Assembly (NCBI RefSeq): GCF_001188955.3
Contig: NZ_JPRF03000087.1
Span: 124,001 to 188,000, forward strand
DNA: 64,000 nucleotides
Direction: 5' to 3'
Source: Kitasatospora aureofaciens
GTDB lineage: Bacteria > Actinomycetota > Actinomycetes > Streptomycetales > Streptomycetaceae
The translations under genes were made by a program, and so were the position numbers. This document shows, piece after piece, positions 1 to 8,344 of the stretch (its first letter is position 1; each line of letters starts with the position of its first letter). The notes under the pieces are model-generated. The model saw nothing but the letters and a program-made list of their open reading frames with translations. It was not told where the DNA came from and made no database searches.

Positions 1-670
1 CGTGCTCGACCGGGCCGGGGTCACCGGCACGGACGGCGCCTCGCACAACGGCATGTGGGACATGTCGATCCTCCAGGTCATCCCGAGCCTGCGGCTGGCC
101 GCCCCGCGCGACGCCGACCAGGTCCGCGCCCAGCTGCGGGAGGCCGTCCTGGTCAAGGACGCCCCGACGGTGGTCCGCTACTCCAAGGGCACGGTCGGCC
201 CGGCCGTCCCCGCGGTCGGCCGGGTCGGCGGCATGGACGTGCTGCGCGCCGCCGAGGAGCCCTCCGGCGCCCACCGCGCCGACGTCCTGATCGTCTCGGT
301 CGGTGCGATGGCCCCGACCAGCCTGGAGGTCGCCGACCTGCTGGCCGCCCAGGGGATCACCGCCACCGTGGTGGACCCGCGCTGGGTCAAGCCGGTGGAC
401 CCGGCCCTGCCGGGCCTGGCCGCCGAGCACCGGGTGGTCGTGACGATCGAGGACAACGGCCGGGTGGGCGGCGTCGGCGCGGCCGTCGCGCAGGCGCTGC
501 GGGACGCGGACGTGGACCTGCCGGTGCGCGACTTCGGCATTCCGCAGGAGTTCCTGGACCACGCCAGCCGGAACGAGATCCTGGCCGAGATCGGCCTGAA
601 CGCCCCCGACATCGCCCAGCGGGTGACCGCCCTGGTCGCCAAGCTGGACGCGGCGCCGGTCAAAGCCTGA
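1..670 (+). CDS. dxs: 1-deoxy-D-xylulose-5-phosphate synthase, C-terminal part (gene enters from left edge)
   Basis: DXS condenses pyruvate with glyceraldehyde 3-phosphate, using thiamine diphosphate, to make DXP, the entry step of the cytosolic MEP isoprenoid pathway. Only the last 222 residues are present, read in frame from base 2. The first residues, DRAGVTGTDGASHNG, are the conserved end of the pyrimidine-binding transketolase domain; about residues 95-205 form the C-terminal transketolase-like domain. Family members are about 630-650 aa, so some two thirds, including the cofactor diphosphate-binding region, lies outside. The TGA stop is followed at once by a strong hairpin, so dxs ends its transcript here. 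Identity is secure from the motif and domain order. Confidence 0.93.
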   Translation, partial: VLDRAGVTGTDGASHNGMWDMSILQVIPSLRLAAPRDADQVRAQLREAVLVKDAPTVVRYSKGTVGPAVPAVGRVGGMDVLRAAEEPSGAHRADVLIVSVGAMAPTSLEVADLLAAQGITATVVDPRWVKPVDPALPGLAAEHRVVVTIEDNGRVGGVGAAVAQALRDADVDLPVRDFGIPQEFLDHASRNEILAEIGLNAPDIAQRVTALVAKLDAAPVKA

Positions 671-678
671 GACGGCGG

Positions 679-730
679 TCGGCGGAACGGACCGGCGGCG
701 CCCGGAAGGCGCCGTAGCCCGTTCCGCCGA
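679..730 (+). terminator. Intrinsic-type terminator after dxs
   Basis: A perfect 12-bp stem pairs 679-690 with 719-730, and the interior holds a second GC-rich hairpin (CGGCGCC against GGCGCCG). It begins 9 nt after the dxs stop. There is no T tract, as is usual for actinobacterial terminators. Confidence 0.7.
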
Positions 731-734
731 CGAC

Positions 735-783
735 CGATTGTCGTAACTCCGTAACAGTTCGTCACGAAACAAGCTGACAATCG
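735..783. repeat. Spaced inverted repeat in the dxs-glycosyltransferase gap
   Basis: CGATTGTC (735-742) and GACAATCG (776-783) are perfect inverted arms 33 bp apart. Between them lies a short direct repeat of CGTAAC. This is the most AT-rich part of the gap and sits about 50 bp upstream of the predicted -10 of the next gene, so it may be a regulator site. Function is not known. Confidence 0.35.
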
Positions 784-827
784 CACTGAATAGCGGGACC
801 GGCGCCATCCGCGCCGATTCCGCCCGG

Positions 828-833
828 TAGGTT
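828..833 (+). promoter_or_regulatory. Candidate -10 (TAGGTT) for a leaderless glycosyltransferase transcript
   Basis: TAGGTT matches the TANNNT -10 consensus of the main streptomycete sigma factor and ends 7 nt before the GTG at 841, so transcription would begin at or next to that codon. No Shine-Dalgarno sequence is visible. No clear -35 was found. Confidence 0.4.
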
Positions 834-840
834 GTCAACC

Positions 841-2367
841 GTGCCGACCCCCACCCGCCGCCGCCTCGCCGGCCTGGCCGACCGCCTGCCCGAGCGCGCC
901 CGTACCCACCTTCGTCAGGGGTACTGGACCAGGCTGGTGCCGCTGCTCACGCTGGTCGCGCTGGCCACCCACATCCCGTCCTTCGCCCGGCCCGTCTGGA
1001 GCCCGGACGAGGGCTTCCTGGCCACCCAGGCCCGGATGCTCGCCGACGGCGGGGTGCTCTACGACACCGTCGTGGACCGCAAGCCGCCGCTGCTGCCCTG
1101 GCTCTACCAGGCGTGCTTCGCCGTCTTCGGCTCCGCCTCGCTGTGGCCGCTGCGCACCCTGGCGGTGGTGGCCCACCTGGTCACCGCGATCCTGCTGGCC
1201 TCGATCGCCCGCGGCCGCTGGGGAAACCGGGCCGGGGCCGGCGCCGGACTGCTCTACCTGCTGGTCTCCATCGGACTCTCCCCGGAGGACACCCAGGCGG
1301 CGACCTTCGAGGTCTTCATGCTGCCCGCGATGGTGGCCGCCTTCCGCTACGCCGAACGCCGCCGCTGGCTGGCCGCGGGCATCGCGGTCGCGCTCTGCTC
1401 GCTGACCAAGCAGACCGGCGGCGCGGTCCTGCTGCCGGTGCTCTGGATGCTCCTCCAGGACGCCCGCCGACGAGGGGTGCGCTGGCCGCCCGCGCTGTTC
1501 AAGATCGGGTTCGGCTTCGCGGTGCCGATAGCCCTGGTGGCGGTCATCCTGACCAAGCCCAAGGGCTTCCTCTTCTGGGTGGTCACCGGCAGCGGCGACT
1601 ACGCCTCCTTCGGCGGCGCCTGGCTGCAGATGCTCGGCCGGGCCTTCGGCAACCTGGGCATCCTGGCCGCGGCGGGCCTCGGCTTCCTGTACCCGGTCGG
1701 CCGCCGGCTCTGGTTCAAGTACCGCCACCGCCCGCTGCCGGTGGCGGGCGAGGAGTACGGCTCGACCACCGACCTGTGGGTCTGGTTGCTCTCCTCGGTC
1801 GTCGCGGTCAGCGTGGGCTTCCACTTCTTCGGCCACTACTACCTCCAGCTGATGCCCCCGCTGGTGCTGCTGGGCACCGGGGCGGTCGCCACCTCGGCGA
1901 TCCGCTGGAAGCCCGTCCTGGTGTACACCACGGTTGCCGCCACCGCGTTCTGGACCCTGGCGCTGGCCTGGCCGGGGGAGCAGATGAGCCGCAACACCGA
2001 GGTCGCCACCGCGGTCGCCGCCCAGACCACCCCCAAGGACACCGTGCTGGTCTGGGGCATGCACCCCGAGCTGTACTGGCTGGCCGACCGCAAGCCCGCC
2101 AGCCGCTACCTGACCGCCGGCTTCCTCACCAACTACAGCGGCGGCAAAGACGGCAGCCCCAACGTGGGCGAGCAGTTCAGCGTCAACAACGCCTGGCAGA
2201 CCTTCGACAAGGAGCTCGCCAACGGCCTGCCCGAGGTCTTCGTGGACGACTCCGGCATCGCCCCGTACCAGCCGGTGATGGTCCCCCGGATCGAGAACCT
2301 GCTGGACACCCACTACGAGATGATCGGCGTCATCGGCGACACCGTCGTCTACCGCCTCAAGCACTGA
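841..2367 (+). CDS. Polytopic membrane glycosyltransferase, PMT/ArnT-like (GT-C fold)
   Basis: About 508 aa with many hydrophobic segments, starting around residues 31-47 and repeating through the first 380 residues, then a soluble C-terminal part. An acidic pair in the first outer loop (WSPDEG, D56 E57) followed by DRKPPLLPW is the signature of the PMT_2/ArnT-like superfamily, which moves sugars from polyprenyl-phosphate donors to proteins, lipids or polymers on the outer membrane face. The acceptor cannot be told from sequence. I place the start at GTG 841 because a -10 hexamer lies 7 nt upstream; an in-frame TTG at 832 would fall before the expected transcript start. It stands alone and ends at a bidirectional terminator facing fadB. 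Confidence 0.75.
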   Translation: MPTPTRRRLAGLADRLPERARTHLRQGYWTRLVPLLTLVALATHIPSFARPVWSPDEGFLATQARMLADGGVLYDTVVDRKPPLLPWLYQACFAVFGSASLWPLRTLAVVAHLVTAILLASIARGRWGNRAGAGAGLLYLLVSIGLSPEDTQAATFEVFMLPAMVAAFRYAERRRWLAAGIAVALCSLTKQTGGAVLLPVLWMLLQDARRRGVRWPPALFKIGFGFAVPIALVAVILTKPKGFLFWVVTGSGDYASFGGAWLQMLGRAFGNLGILAAAGLGFLYPVGRRLWFKYRHRPLPVAGEEYGSTTDLWVWLLSSVVAVSVGFHFFGHYYLQLMPPLVLLGTGAVATSAIRWKPVLVYTTVAATAFWTLALAWPGEQMSRNTEVATAVAAQTTPKDTVLVWGMHPELYWLADRKPASRYLTAGFLTNYSGGKDGSPNVGEQFSVNNAWQTFDKELANGLPEVFVDDSGIAPYQPVMVPRIENLLDTHYEMIGVIGDTVVYRLKH

Positions 2368-2387
2368 GGCCCGAGCGCCCCCCAGGT

Positions 2388-2430
2388 ACGAAGGAGCCCC
2401 CGGCGACCAGGTCGCCGGGGGCTCCTTCGT
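2388..2430. terminator. Bidirectional terminator between convergent genes
   Basis: A perfect 43-bp palindrome (20-bp arms 2388-2407 and 2411-2430, closed by a 3-nt loop). It has AAGGAG/CTCCTT ends, giving a short T-rich tail on either strand. It lies between the stop of the glycosyltransferase and the stop of fadB. Confidence 0.88.
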
Positions 2431-2436
2431 GCAGCG

Positions 2437-4596
2437 CTACGCCTGGGCGGGCACCGAGGCCACGCCGGGGGCGAGGAACTTCTTGCCGTTCACCCGCTCG
2501 GAGATGCCCTCACGGTCCAGGTACGGGGTGATCCCGCCCAGGTGGAAGGGCCAGCCGGCACCGGTGATCATGCAGAGGTCGATGTCCTGCGCCTCGGCGA
2601 CGACACCCTCGGCCAGCATCAGGCCGATCTCCTGCGCCACGGCCTCCAGGGCGCGGCTGAGGACCTGCTCCTCGGTGAGCACCGAGTCGCCGAAGGTCAG
2701 CAGCTCCAGCACCTCGGGGTCGAGGACCTGCTTGCCGTCGACCCAGGTGTAGAAGCCGCGCTTGCCGGCCTTGACCACCTTGCCGAGGTTCTCGGAGACG
2801 GTGAACCGCTCCGGGAAGGCGCCGTGCAGGGTCTCCGAGACGTGCAGGGCGATGGCCGGGCCGACCAGCTCCAGCAGCACGATCGGGGACATCGGCAGGC
2901 CGAGCGGCTCGACGGCCTTCTCGACGCTGGCGATCGGGGTGCCCTCGTCGATGATGTTCTGGATCTCGCCCATGAAGCGGGTCAGGATCCGGTTCACCAC
3001 GAACGCCGGGGCGTCCTTGCAGAGCACCGAGGTCTTCTTCAGCTTCTTCGACACGGCGAAGGCGGTGGCCAGCGACGCGTCGTCGGTCTGCTCGCCGCGG
3101 ACGATCTCCAGCAGCGGCAGGATCGCGACCGGGTTGAAGAAGTGGAAGCCGACGACCCGCTCGGGGTGCTTCAGCTTCGAGGCCATCTCGGTGACCGACA
3201 GCGAGGAGGTGTTGGTCGCCAGCACACAGGTCGGCGAGACCACGTTCTCCAGGTCCGCGAAGACGGTCTGCTTGACGCCCATCTCCTCGAACACGGCCTC
3301 GATGACGAAGTCCGCGTCGCCGAAGGCGGCGGCCTTGTCCAGCGAGCCGGTAACCAGGCCCTTGAGGCGGTTGGCCTTGTCCTGGCCGATCCGGCCCTTG
3401 CCGAGCAGCTTGTCGATCTCGGCGTGGACGTAGCCGACGCCCTTGTCGACGCGCTCCTGGTCGATGTCGGTGAGGACCACCGGCACCTCCAGACGGCGGG
3501 CGAACAGCAGCGCCAGCTGCGAGGCCATCAGACCGGCGCCGACGACGCCGACCTTGGAGACCGGGCGGGCCAGCGACTTGTCCGGGGCACCGACCGGGCG
3601 CTTGGCCCGGCGCTGCACCAGGTTGAAGGCGTAGATGCCGCTGCGCAGCTCGCCGCTCATGATGAGGTCGGCCAGGGCCGCGTCCTCGGCGTCGAAGCCG
3701 GCCTGCAGGCTGGCCTTGTCGGCGAGGTCGGCGTCCTTGACGGCGGCGATGATGTCCAGCGCCTTGTAGGCGGCCGGAGCGGCGCCGTGCACCTTGCTGT
3801 CGGCGACCATGCGGCCCCAGAGGACGGCGTCGTCCCAGGCCTTGCCGCGGTCGATCGCCTCGCGCTCGACGGCCAGGTCGCCCTTGAGGACCTTGGCGGC
3901 CCACAGCAGCGACTGCTCCAGGAAGTCGGCCGGCTCGAAGATCGCGTCGGCGATCCCCAGCTCGAACACGTCCTTGCCCTTGAGTTGCTTGTTCTGGTTC
4001 ATCGAGTTCTCGATGATGACCTTGACAGCCTTACCGGCACCGATCAGGTTCGGCAGGATGGTGCAGCCGCCCCAGCCGGGGACGAGGCCGAGGAAGACCT
4101 CGGGCAGCGAGAAGGCCGGAACACCCGCGGACACCGTGCGGTAGTCGCAGTGCAGGCCGACCTCGACGCCGCCGCCCATGGCCGCGCCGTTGTAGAAGGC
4201 GAAGGTCGGGACGGGCAGTGCGGCGATCCGCTTGAAGACCTCGTGGCCGCCCTTGCCGATGGCCAGCGCGTCGGCGTGCTGCTGGAGCAGCTCGACGCCC
4301 TTGAGGTCGGCGCCCACGGCGAAGATGAACGGCTTGCCGGTGATCGCGGCGCCGACGATCTTGCCCTCGGCGGCCTCGGCCTCGACCTGGTCCAGCGCAG
4401 CGGACAGCTTCAGCAGCGAACCCGGGCCGAAGGTGGTCGGCTTGGTGTGGTCGAAGCCGTTGTCCAGGGTGATCAGGGCCAGCTTGCCGGCCTGCAGCGG
4501 CAGGTCCAGGTGGCGGACGTGGGCGGTCGTGACGACCTCGCCCGGGAACAGCTCGGCGCCGTGCTGGAGCAGCTCAGTGGTGTTGCTCATGGTCAC
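2437..4596 (-). CDS. fadB: FadB/FadJ-type multifunctional beta-oxidation enzyme (enoyl-CoA hydratase / 3-hydroxyacyl-CoA dehydrogenase)
   Basis: 719 aa. It hydrates trans-2-enoyl-CoA and then oxidises 3-hydroxyacyl-CoA with NAD, supplying 3-ketoacyl-CoA to the neighbouring thiolase. The crotonase domain spans about residues 20-230, with GGGVE at 141-145 and LPEVFLG at 164-170 giving two candidate catalytic glutamates. The Rossmann dehydrogenase domain begins at VGVVGAGLMA (349-358); HFFNP (485-489) holds the catalytic His, followed by the C-terminal helical domain to about 690. GTG 4596 overlaps the fadA stop (GTGA), which fixes translational coupling; an ATG two codons later (4590) is the alternative start, with GGGTGG upstream. 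Length and domain order match the family. Confidence 0.93.
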   Translation of the reverse strand: MTMSNTTELLQHGAELFPGEVVTTAHVRHLDLPLQAGKLALITLDNGFDHTKPTTFGPGSLLKLSAALDQVEAEAAEGKIVGAAITGKPFIFAVGADLKGVELLQQHADALAIGKGGHEVFKRIAALPVPTFAFYNGAAMGGGVEVGLHCDYRTVSAGVPAFSLPEVFLGLVPGWGGCTILPNLIGAGKAVKVIIENSMNQNKQLKGKDVFELGIADAIFEPADFLEQSLLWAAKVLKGDLAVEREAIDRGKAWDDAVLWGRMVADSKVHGAAPAAYKALDIIAAVKDADLADKASLQAGFDAEDAALADLIMSGELRSGIYAFNLVQRRAKRPVGAPDKSLARPVSKVGVVGAGLMASQLALLFARRLEVPVVLTDIDQERVDKGVGYVHAEIDKLLGKGRIGQDKANRLKGLVTGSLDKAAAFGDADFVIEAVFEEMGVKQTVFADLENVVSPTCVLATNTSSLSVTEMASKLKHPERVVGFHFFNPVAILPLLEIVRGEQTDDASLATAFAVSKKLKKTSVLCKDAPAFVVNRILTRFMGEIQNIIDEGTPIASVEKAVEPLGLPMSPIVLLELVGPAIALHVSETLHGAFPERFTVSENLGKVVKAGKRGFYTWVDGKQVLDPEVLELLTFGDSVLTEEQVLSRALEAVAQEIGLMLAEGVVAEAQDIDLCMITGAGWPFHLGGITPYLDREGISERVNGKKFLAPGVASVPAQA

Positions 4597-5837
4597 TTAC
4601 CACCCTCGAGCTCGGACGACTTTTCCGCTCCGCTCCAATGCGGGTTCTCCCAGATGATGGTGCCGCCCATGCCGAACCCGATGCACATCGTGGTCAGGCC
4701 GTAGCGGACGTCCGGGCGCTGCTCGAAGCGGCGGGCCAGCTGGTTCATCAGGCGCACGCCGGAGGAGGCCAGCGGGTGGCCGAAGGCGATCGCACCGCCG
4801 TACGGGTTGACCCGCTCGTCGTCGTCCGCGATGCCGTAGTGGTCCAGGAAGGACAGCACCTGGACGGCGAAGGCCTCGTTGATCTCGAAGGCCTGGATGT
4901 CGTCGATGGTCAGACCGGCCTTGGCCAGCGCCTTCTCGGTGGCCGGCACCGGGCCGATGCCCATCACCTCGGGCTCGACGCCGGCGAAGGCGTAGGAGAC
5001 CAGGCGCATCTTGACCGGGAGGCCGAGCTCCTCGGCGACGTCCTCGGCGGCCAGCAGCGAGGCGGTGGCACCGTCGTTCAGACCGGCCGAGTTGCCCGCG
5101 GTGATGTTGCCGTGCGGGCGGAACGGGGTCTTCAGGTTGGCCAGCGACTCCATCGTGGTGCCCGGGCGCAGCGGCTCGTCCACGGTGGCCAGGCCCCAGC
5201 CGGTCTCGCCGACCTCGGGGTTGGTGTTGCGGATCGAGATCGGCACCAGGTCGGGCTGGATGTCGCCGTTGGCGTACGCCTTGGCGGCCTTCTCCTGGGA
5301 GCGCACGGCGTAGGCGTCGCAGCGCTCCTTGGTCAGGTGCGGGAACCGGTCGTGCAGGTTCTCCGCGGTCATGCCCATGAACAGGGCGGACTCGTCGACC
5401 AGCTTCTCGGAGACGAAGCGCGGGTTCGGGTCCACGCCCTCGCCCATCGGGTGGCGGCCCATGTGCTCGACGCCGCCGGCCACGACCACGTCGTACGCGC
5501 CGAAGGCGATGCCGCCGGCGGTGGTGGTCACGGCGGTCAGGGCGCCGGCGCACATGCGGTCGATCGCGTAACCAGGGACGGACTTCGGCAGGCCGGACAG
5601 CAGGGCGGCGGTGCGCCCGATGGTCAGACCCTGGTCGCCGATCTGCGTGGTGGCCGCGACGGCGACCTCGTCGATGCGCTCGACGGGCAGGTTCGGGTTA
5701 CGGCGCACGAGCTCCCGGATGCACTTGACGACGAGGTCGTCGGCGCGCGTCTCGTGGTAGATGCCCTTCGGGCCGGCCTTGCCGAACGGGGTGCGGACGC
5801 CGTCGACGAAGACGACGTCCCTCGCGGTACGAGGCAC
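4593..5837 (-). CDS. fadA: Acetyl-CoA C-acyltransferase (3-ketoacyl-CoA thiolase)
   Basis: 414 aa, the usual thiolase length. It cleaves 3-ketoacyl-CoA with CoA, the last step of each beta-oxidation cycle, in the cytosol. The acyl-accepting Cys is C96 in DRMCAGA; NEAF is at 320-323; the GHP motif gives H354; and C385 lies in CIGFGMGG, so all catalytic elements are present. The GTG at 5837 is preferred because GGGAGGAG lies 7 nt upstream; the longer reading frame adds a non-conserved N-terminus. It is first in a two-gene operon with fadB (4-nt overlap), and an upstream TetR-like palindrome suggests acyl-CoA-responsive repression. Confidence 0.93.
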   Translation of the reverse strand: MPRTARDVVFVDGVRTPFGKAGPKGIYHETRADDLVVKCIRELVRRNPNLPVERIDEVAVAATTQIGDQGLTIGRTAALLSGLPKSVPGYAIDRMCAGALTAVTTTAGGIAFGAYDVVVAGGVEHMGRHPMGEGVDPNPRFVSEKLVDESALFMGMTAENLHDRFPHLTKERCDAYAVRSQEKAAKAYANGDIQPDLVPISIRNTNPEVGETGWGLATVDEPLRPGTTMESLANLKTPFRPHGNITAGNSAGLNDGATASLLAAEDVAEELGLPVKMRLVSYAFAGVEPEVMGIGPVPATEKALAKAGLTIDDIQAFEINEAFAVQVLSFLDHYGIADDDERVNPYGGAIAFGHPLASSGVRLMNQLARRFEQRPDVRYGLTTMCIGFGMGGTIIWENPHWSGAEKSSELEGGK

Positions 5838-5922
5838 GGGGGCTCTCCTCCCAGGGACCAACATTTCGAGGTGGGCAGGCTGCCGCCGGGAAACACCTGG
5901 CGGCGCCGCGTCCCGGCCATGC

Positions 5923-5934
5923 TACCGGTCGGTA
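5923..5934. promoter_or_regulatory. Candidate TetR-family operator upstream of fadAB
   Basis: TACCGGTCGGTA: perfect 5-bp arms around a 2-bp centre, 86 bp before the fadA start. Palindromes of the TACCGACCGGTA type are, from memory, common targets of TetR regulators of fatty-acid degradation in actinobacteria. A second short repeat, GTGTC-N4-GACAC, sits at 5972-5985. No regulator gene is adjacent. Confidence 0.4.
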
Positions 5935-6028
5935 ACCAACCTGCCCAGGCCCCTCGGAGGGTTCTGACCATGTGTCCCGCGACACGTCCGGCGGCACGTC
6001 CGACCAGGAAGCCTCCCCGGAGACGCCG

Positions 6029-6062
6029 AAGGGGATGCGGTCCGTACGGACGGCATCCCCTT
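6029..6062 (-). terminator. Terminator after the RNase D gene
   Basis: GGGGATGC (6031-6038) pairs with GCATCCCC (6053-6060), with two A-T pairs outside. The loop holds a self-complementary GTCCGTACGGAC. It begins about 30 nt beyond the RNase D stop on the minus strand. Confidence 0.7.
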
Positions 6063-6091
6063 TTCGGAGCCGGTGGCGTCGCCGGACCGGA

Positions 6092-7342
6092 TCAACCCTG
6101 GGCCGTGGCGGCGGTGGCGGTGGCGAAGGCGGCGGCCATCACCGGTGCCACCAGGTCGACCTGCCACTGCCGGGCGCCGAGCCGGCGCAGCGCGGCGGCC
6201 ACGCCCTCGGCGCTCGGGTCGGCCGGCGGCTCCCAGGAGACCCGACGCACCAGGTCCGGAGTGATCAGGTTCTCGGCCGGCAGATGGTGACGCTCGGCCA
6301 GCTCGCTGACCGCGGCGCGGGCGCCGGACAACCGGGCGGCGGCCACCGGGTCCTTCTCCGCCCAGGCCCGCGGCGGCGGCGGACCGTCGTGCGGTGCGGC
6401 GGCCGGCGGCAGCTGGTTCTCCGGGACCTCCCGGCCGCGCTGCACGGCCGCCAGCCACTGGTCCAGCTGGCGCCGGTGCAGGCGCGGGCCGAAGCCCTGC
6501 ACGGCCTGCAGGGCCGCGATGTTCAGCGGCATGGCCAGCGCGGCGTTGACGATCGCGGCGTCCGAGAGCACCCGGCCGGGGGAGACGTCGCGCTCCTGCG
6601 CCATCCGGTCACGGGTCAGCCACAGCTCGCGCACCACGGCCAGCTGACGGCGCCGGCGGACCTTGTGCAGCTGCGAGGTGCGGCGCCACGGGTCGGTGCG
6701 CGGGGCCGGGCGCGGGGCGGCGGCGATCGAGGCGAACTCCTCCAGCGCCCAGTCGAGCTTGCCCTGGGCGTCCAGCTCCTGTTCGAGTGCGTCACGCAGC
6801 TCGACCAGCACCTCGACGTCCAGAGCCGCGTAGCGCAGCCAGGGCTCGGGCAGCGGGCGGGTGGACCAGTCCACCGCCGAGTGCTCCTTGGCCAGGCTCA
6901 GCCCGAGCACGTTCTCGGTCATCGGCCCGAGACCGACCCGGGCGAAGCCCGCGATCCGCCCGGCCAGCTCGGTGTCGAACAGCCGGGTGGGTCTCATGCC
7001 CACCTCGGCCAGGCAGGGCAGGTCCTGGGTCGCGGCGTGCACCACCCACTCGGCGTCCGCGATGGCGGCGCCCAGCCTGCCGAGGTCGGGGCAGGCGATC
7101 GGGTCGATCAGGGCCGAGCCGGCGCCGGCACGGCGCAGCTGGATCAGGTACGCCCGCTGCCCGTAGCGGTAGCCGGAGGCGCGCTCGGCGTCGACGGCAA
7201 CCGGTCCGGTGCCCGCGGCGAAGGCGGCGATCGTGGCGGCCAGCGCCTGCTCGTCCGCCACGACGGGCGGGATCCCCTCCTTCGGTTCGAGGAGCGGGAC
7301 CGGGGCTGCTTCTTCTGGGATGGCTGCTACGGCGTCGGTCAC
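6092..7342 (-). CDS. rnd: Ribonuclease D family 3'-5' exoribonuclease with HRDC domain
   Basis: 416 aa. DEDD-type 3'-5' exoribonuclease, in other bacteria involved in 3' maturation of tRNA and small RNAs. Exonuclease motif I is D51-A-E53; motif II is HAATQD with D108; motif III is YAALD, Y171 and D175 (the DEDDy variant). After the nuclease domain (about 25-200) comes an HRDC domain (about 215-295) and then a Pro/Ala-rich C-terminal region. GTG 7342 is chosen as start because conservation begins shortly after it and frames upstream are low-complexity; the Shine-Dalgarno site is weak (GGTGG). It stands alone between its own terminator and a gene-free stretch upstream. Confidence 0.88.
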   Translation of the reverse strand: MTDAVAAIPEEAAPVPLLEPKEGIPPVVADEQALAATIAAFAAGTGPVAVDAERASGYRYGQRAYLIQLRRAGAGSALIDPIACPDLGRLGAAIADAEWVVHAATQDLPCLAEVGMRPTRLFDTELAGRIAGFARVGLGPMTENVLGLSLAKEHSAVDWSTRPLPEPWLRYAALDVEVLVELRDALEQELDAQGKLDWALEEFASIAAAPRPAPRTDPWRRTSQLHKVRRRRQLAVVRELWLTRDRMAQERDVSPGRVLSDAAIVNAALAMPLNIAALQAVQGFGPRLHRRQLDQWLAAVQRGREVPENQLPPAAAPHDGPPPPRAWAEKDPVAAARLSGARAAVSELAERHHLPAENLITPDLVRRVSWEPPADPSAEGVAAALRRLGARQWQVDLVAPVMAAAFATATAATAQG

Positions 7343-7401
7343 CCACCAAGGGTACGACGGTCCTCGGAACTGGGAGTGTTGTCGGACTGGGCGGACTGAT
7401 G

Positions 7402-7552
7402 ATCGCCCACTCGCCTCCGGGCCGCTCGGACCCGGTGCCGACGGTCGGCGGGCGCTGCGCCACCTCCTTCGTCGGCGGCTCGGCCCTTCTCCCTTTCGGC
7501 ACCGGCGCCCCTTCGGCTCGGGGCGGGGATCGCCCACTCGCCTCCGGGCCGC
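7402..7552. repeat. 24-bp direct repeat, two copies in non-coding DNA
   Basis: A 24-bp sequence beginning ATCGCCCACTCGCCTCCGGG occurs at 7402-7425 and again at 7529-7552, identical in both copies. The 103 bp between are GC-rich with short mirrored pieces. No open frame here has a plausible start. Confidence 0.6.
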
Positions 7553-7563
7553 GCGCGTGCGCG

Positions 7564-7595
7564 GCGGCTCAGGAGGAACGTTCCTCCTGAGCCGC
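7564..7595 (-). terminator. 32-bp perfect palindrome after the response regulator gene
   Basis: The arms run from GCGGCTCAGGAGGAAC to its exact complement, centred on ACGT at 7578-7581. It begins about 30 nt beyond the regulator's stop on the minus strand, so it most likely ends that transcript. Without a loop it could equally be a protein-binding palindrome. Confidence 0.55.
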
Positions 7596-7627
7596 TGCGG
7601 CTCCGGCGAGTGGTACGGCTGGTGGGC

Positions 7628-8344
7628 TCAGTGAATGATGCCGGTGCGCAGCGCGACCGCGACCATCCCGGCGCGGTCGCCGGTGCCGAGCTTGCGGGCG
7701 ATCCGGGCGAGGTGGCTCTTCACGGTGAGCGCCGACAGGCCCATCGCCACGCCGATCGCCTTGTTCGACTGGCCCTCGGCGACCAGCCGCAGTACCTCGA
7801 CCTCGCGGCCGGACAGCTCGCGATAGGCGGCCTGCTGCGGCCCCGGCGCACCGGGTGCTCCGGGCGCGCCCGGAGCACCGGCGGCCCCCGGCATGCCCGG
7901 CATCCCGGGGCGGCGCATCCGGCCGGCCAGTCCGGCGGCGCCCAGCGGCAGGCCCGGGCGGCCGGGCATCGCGACATTGGTGCGGGTGCCGGTGACCACG
8001 TAGCCCTTGACGCCGCCGGCCAGCGCGCTGCGGACCGCGCCGATGTCGTCGGCGGCCGACAGGGCCAGGCCGTTGGGCCAGCCCGCGGCGCGGGTCTCGG
8101 CGAGGATGGTCAGCCCGGAGCCGTCCGGTAGGTGCACGTCGGCGACGCAGATGTCGCGCGGGGTGGAGACCCGGGGACGGGCCTCGGCGATCGATGACAC
8201 CTCGATCACGTCGCGGACGCCCAGCGCCCAGAGGTGACGGGTGACGGTGTTTCGGACGCGGGGATCGGCGATGACCACCATGGCGGTGGGCTTGGTCGGG
8301 CGGTAGGCGACCACGTTTGCGGGGTGCTCAAGAAGGACCGACAC
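7628..8344 (-). CDS. LuxR/NarL-type response regulator with collagen-like linker
   Basis: 238 aa. An N-terminal receiver (about 20-120) has a clear phospho-acceptor context, VADVHLPDGSG, a Ser switch residue (ALSAADD) and the conserved Lys (GVKGYVV), but the usual acidic pair is reduced to one Asp (VVIADP). About residues 140-170 are a collagen-like run of eight G-X-Y triplets (GMP, GAA, GAP, GPQ). The C-terminal LuxR helix-turn-helix begins at LSGREVEVLRLV. GTG 8344 has AGGAGG 4 nt upstream. No sensor kinase is adjacent, so it is an orphan regulator and phosphorylation may not be its main control. Target genes are unknown. Confidence 0.82.
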   Translation of the reverse strand: MSVLLEHPANVVAYRPTKPTAMVVIADPRVRNTVTRHLWALGVRDVIEVSSIAEARPRVSTPRDICVADVHLPDGSGLTILAETRAAGWPNGLALSAADDIGAVRSALAGGVKGYVVTGTRTNVAMPGRPGLPLGAAGLAGRMRRPGMPGMPGAAGAPGAPGAPGAPGPQQAAYRELSGREVEVLRLVAEGQSNKAIGVAMGLSALTVKSHLARIARKLGTGDRAGMVAVALRTGIIH

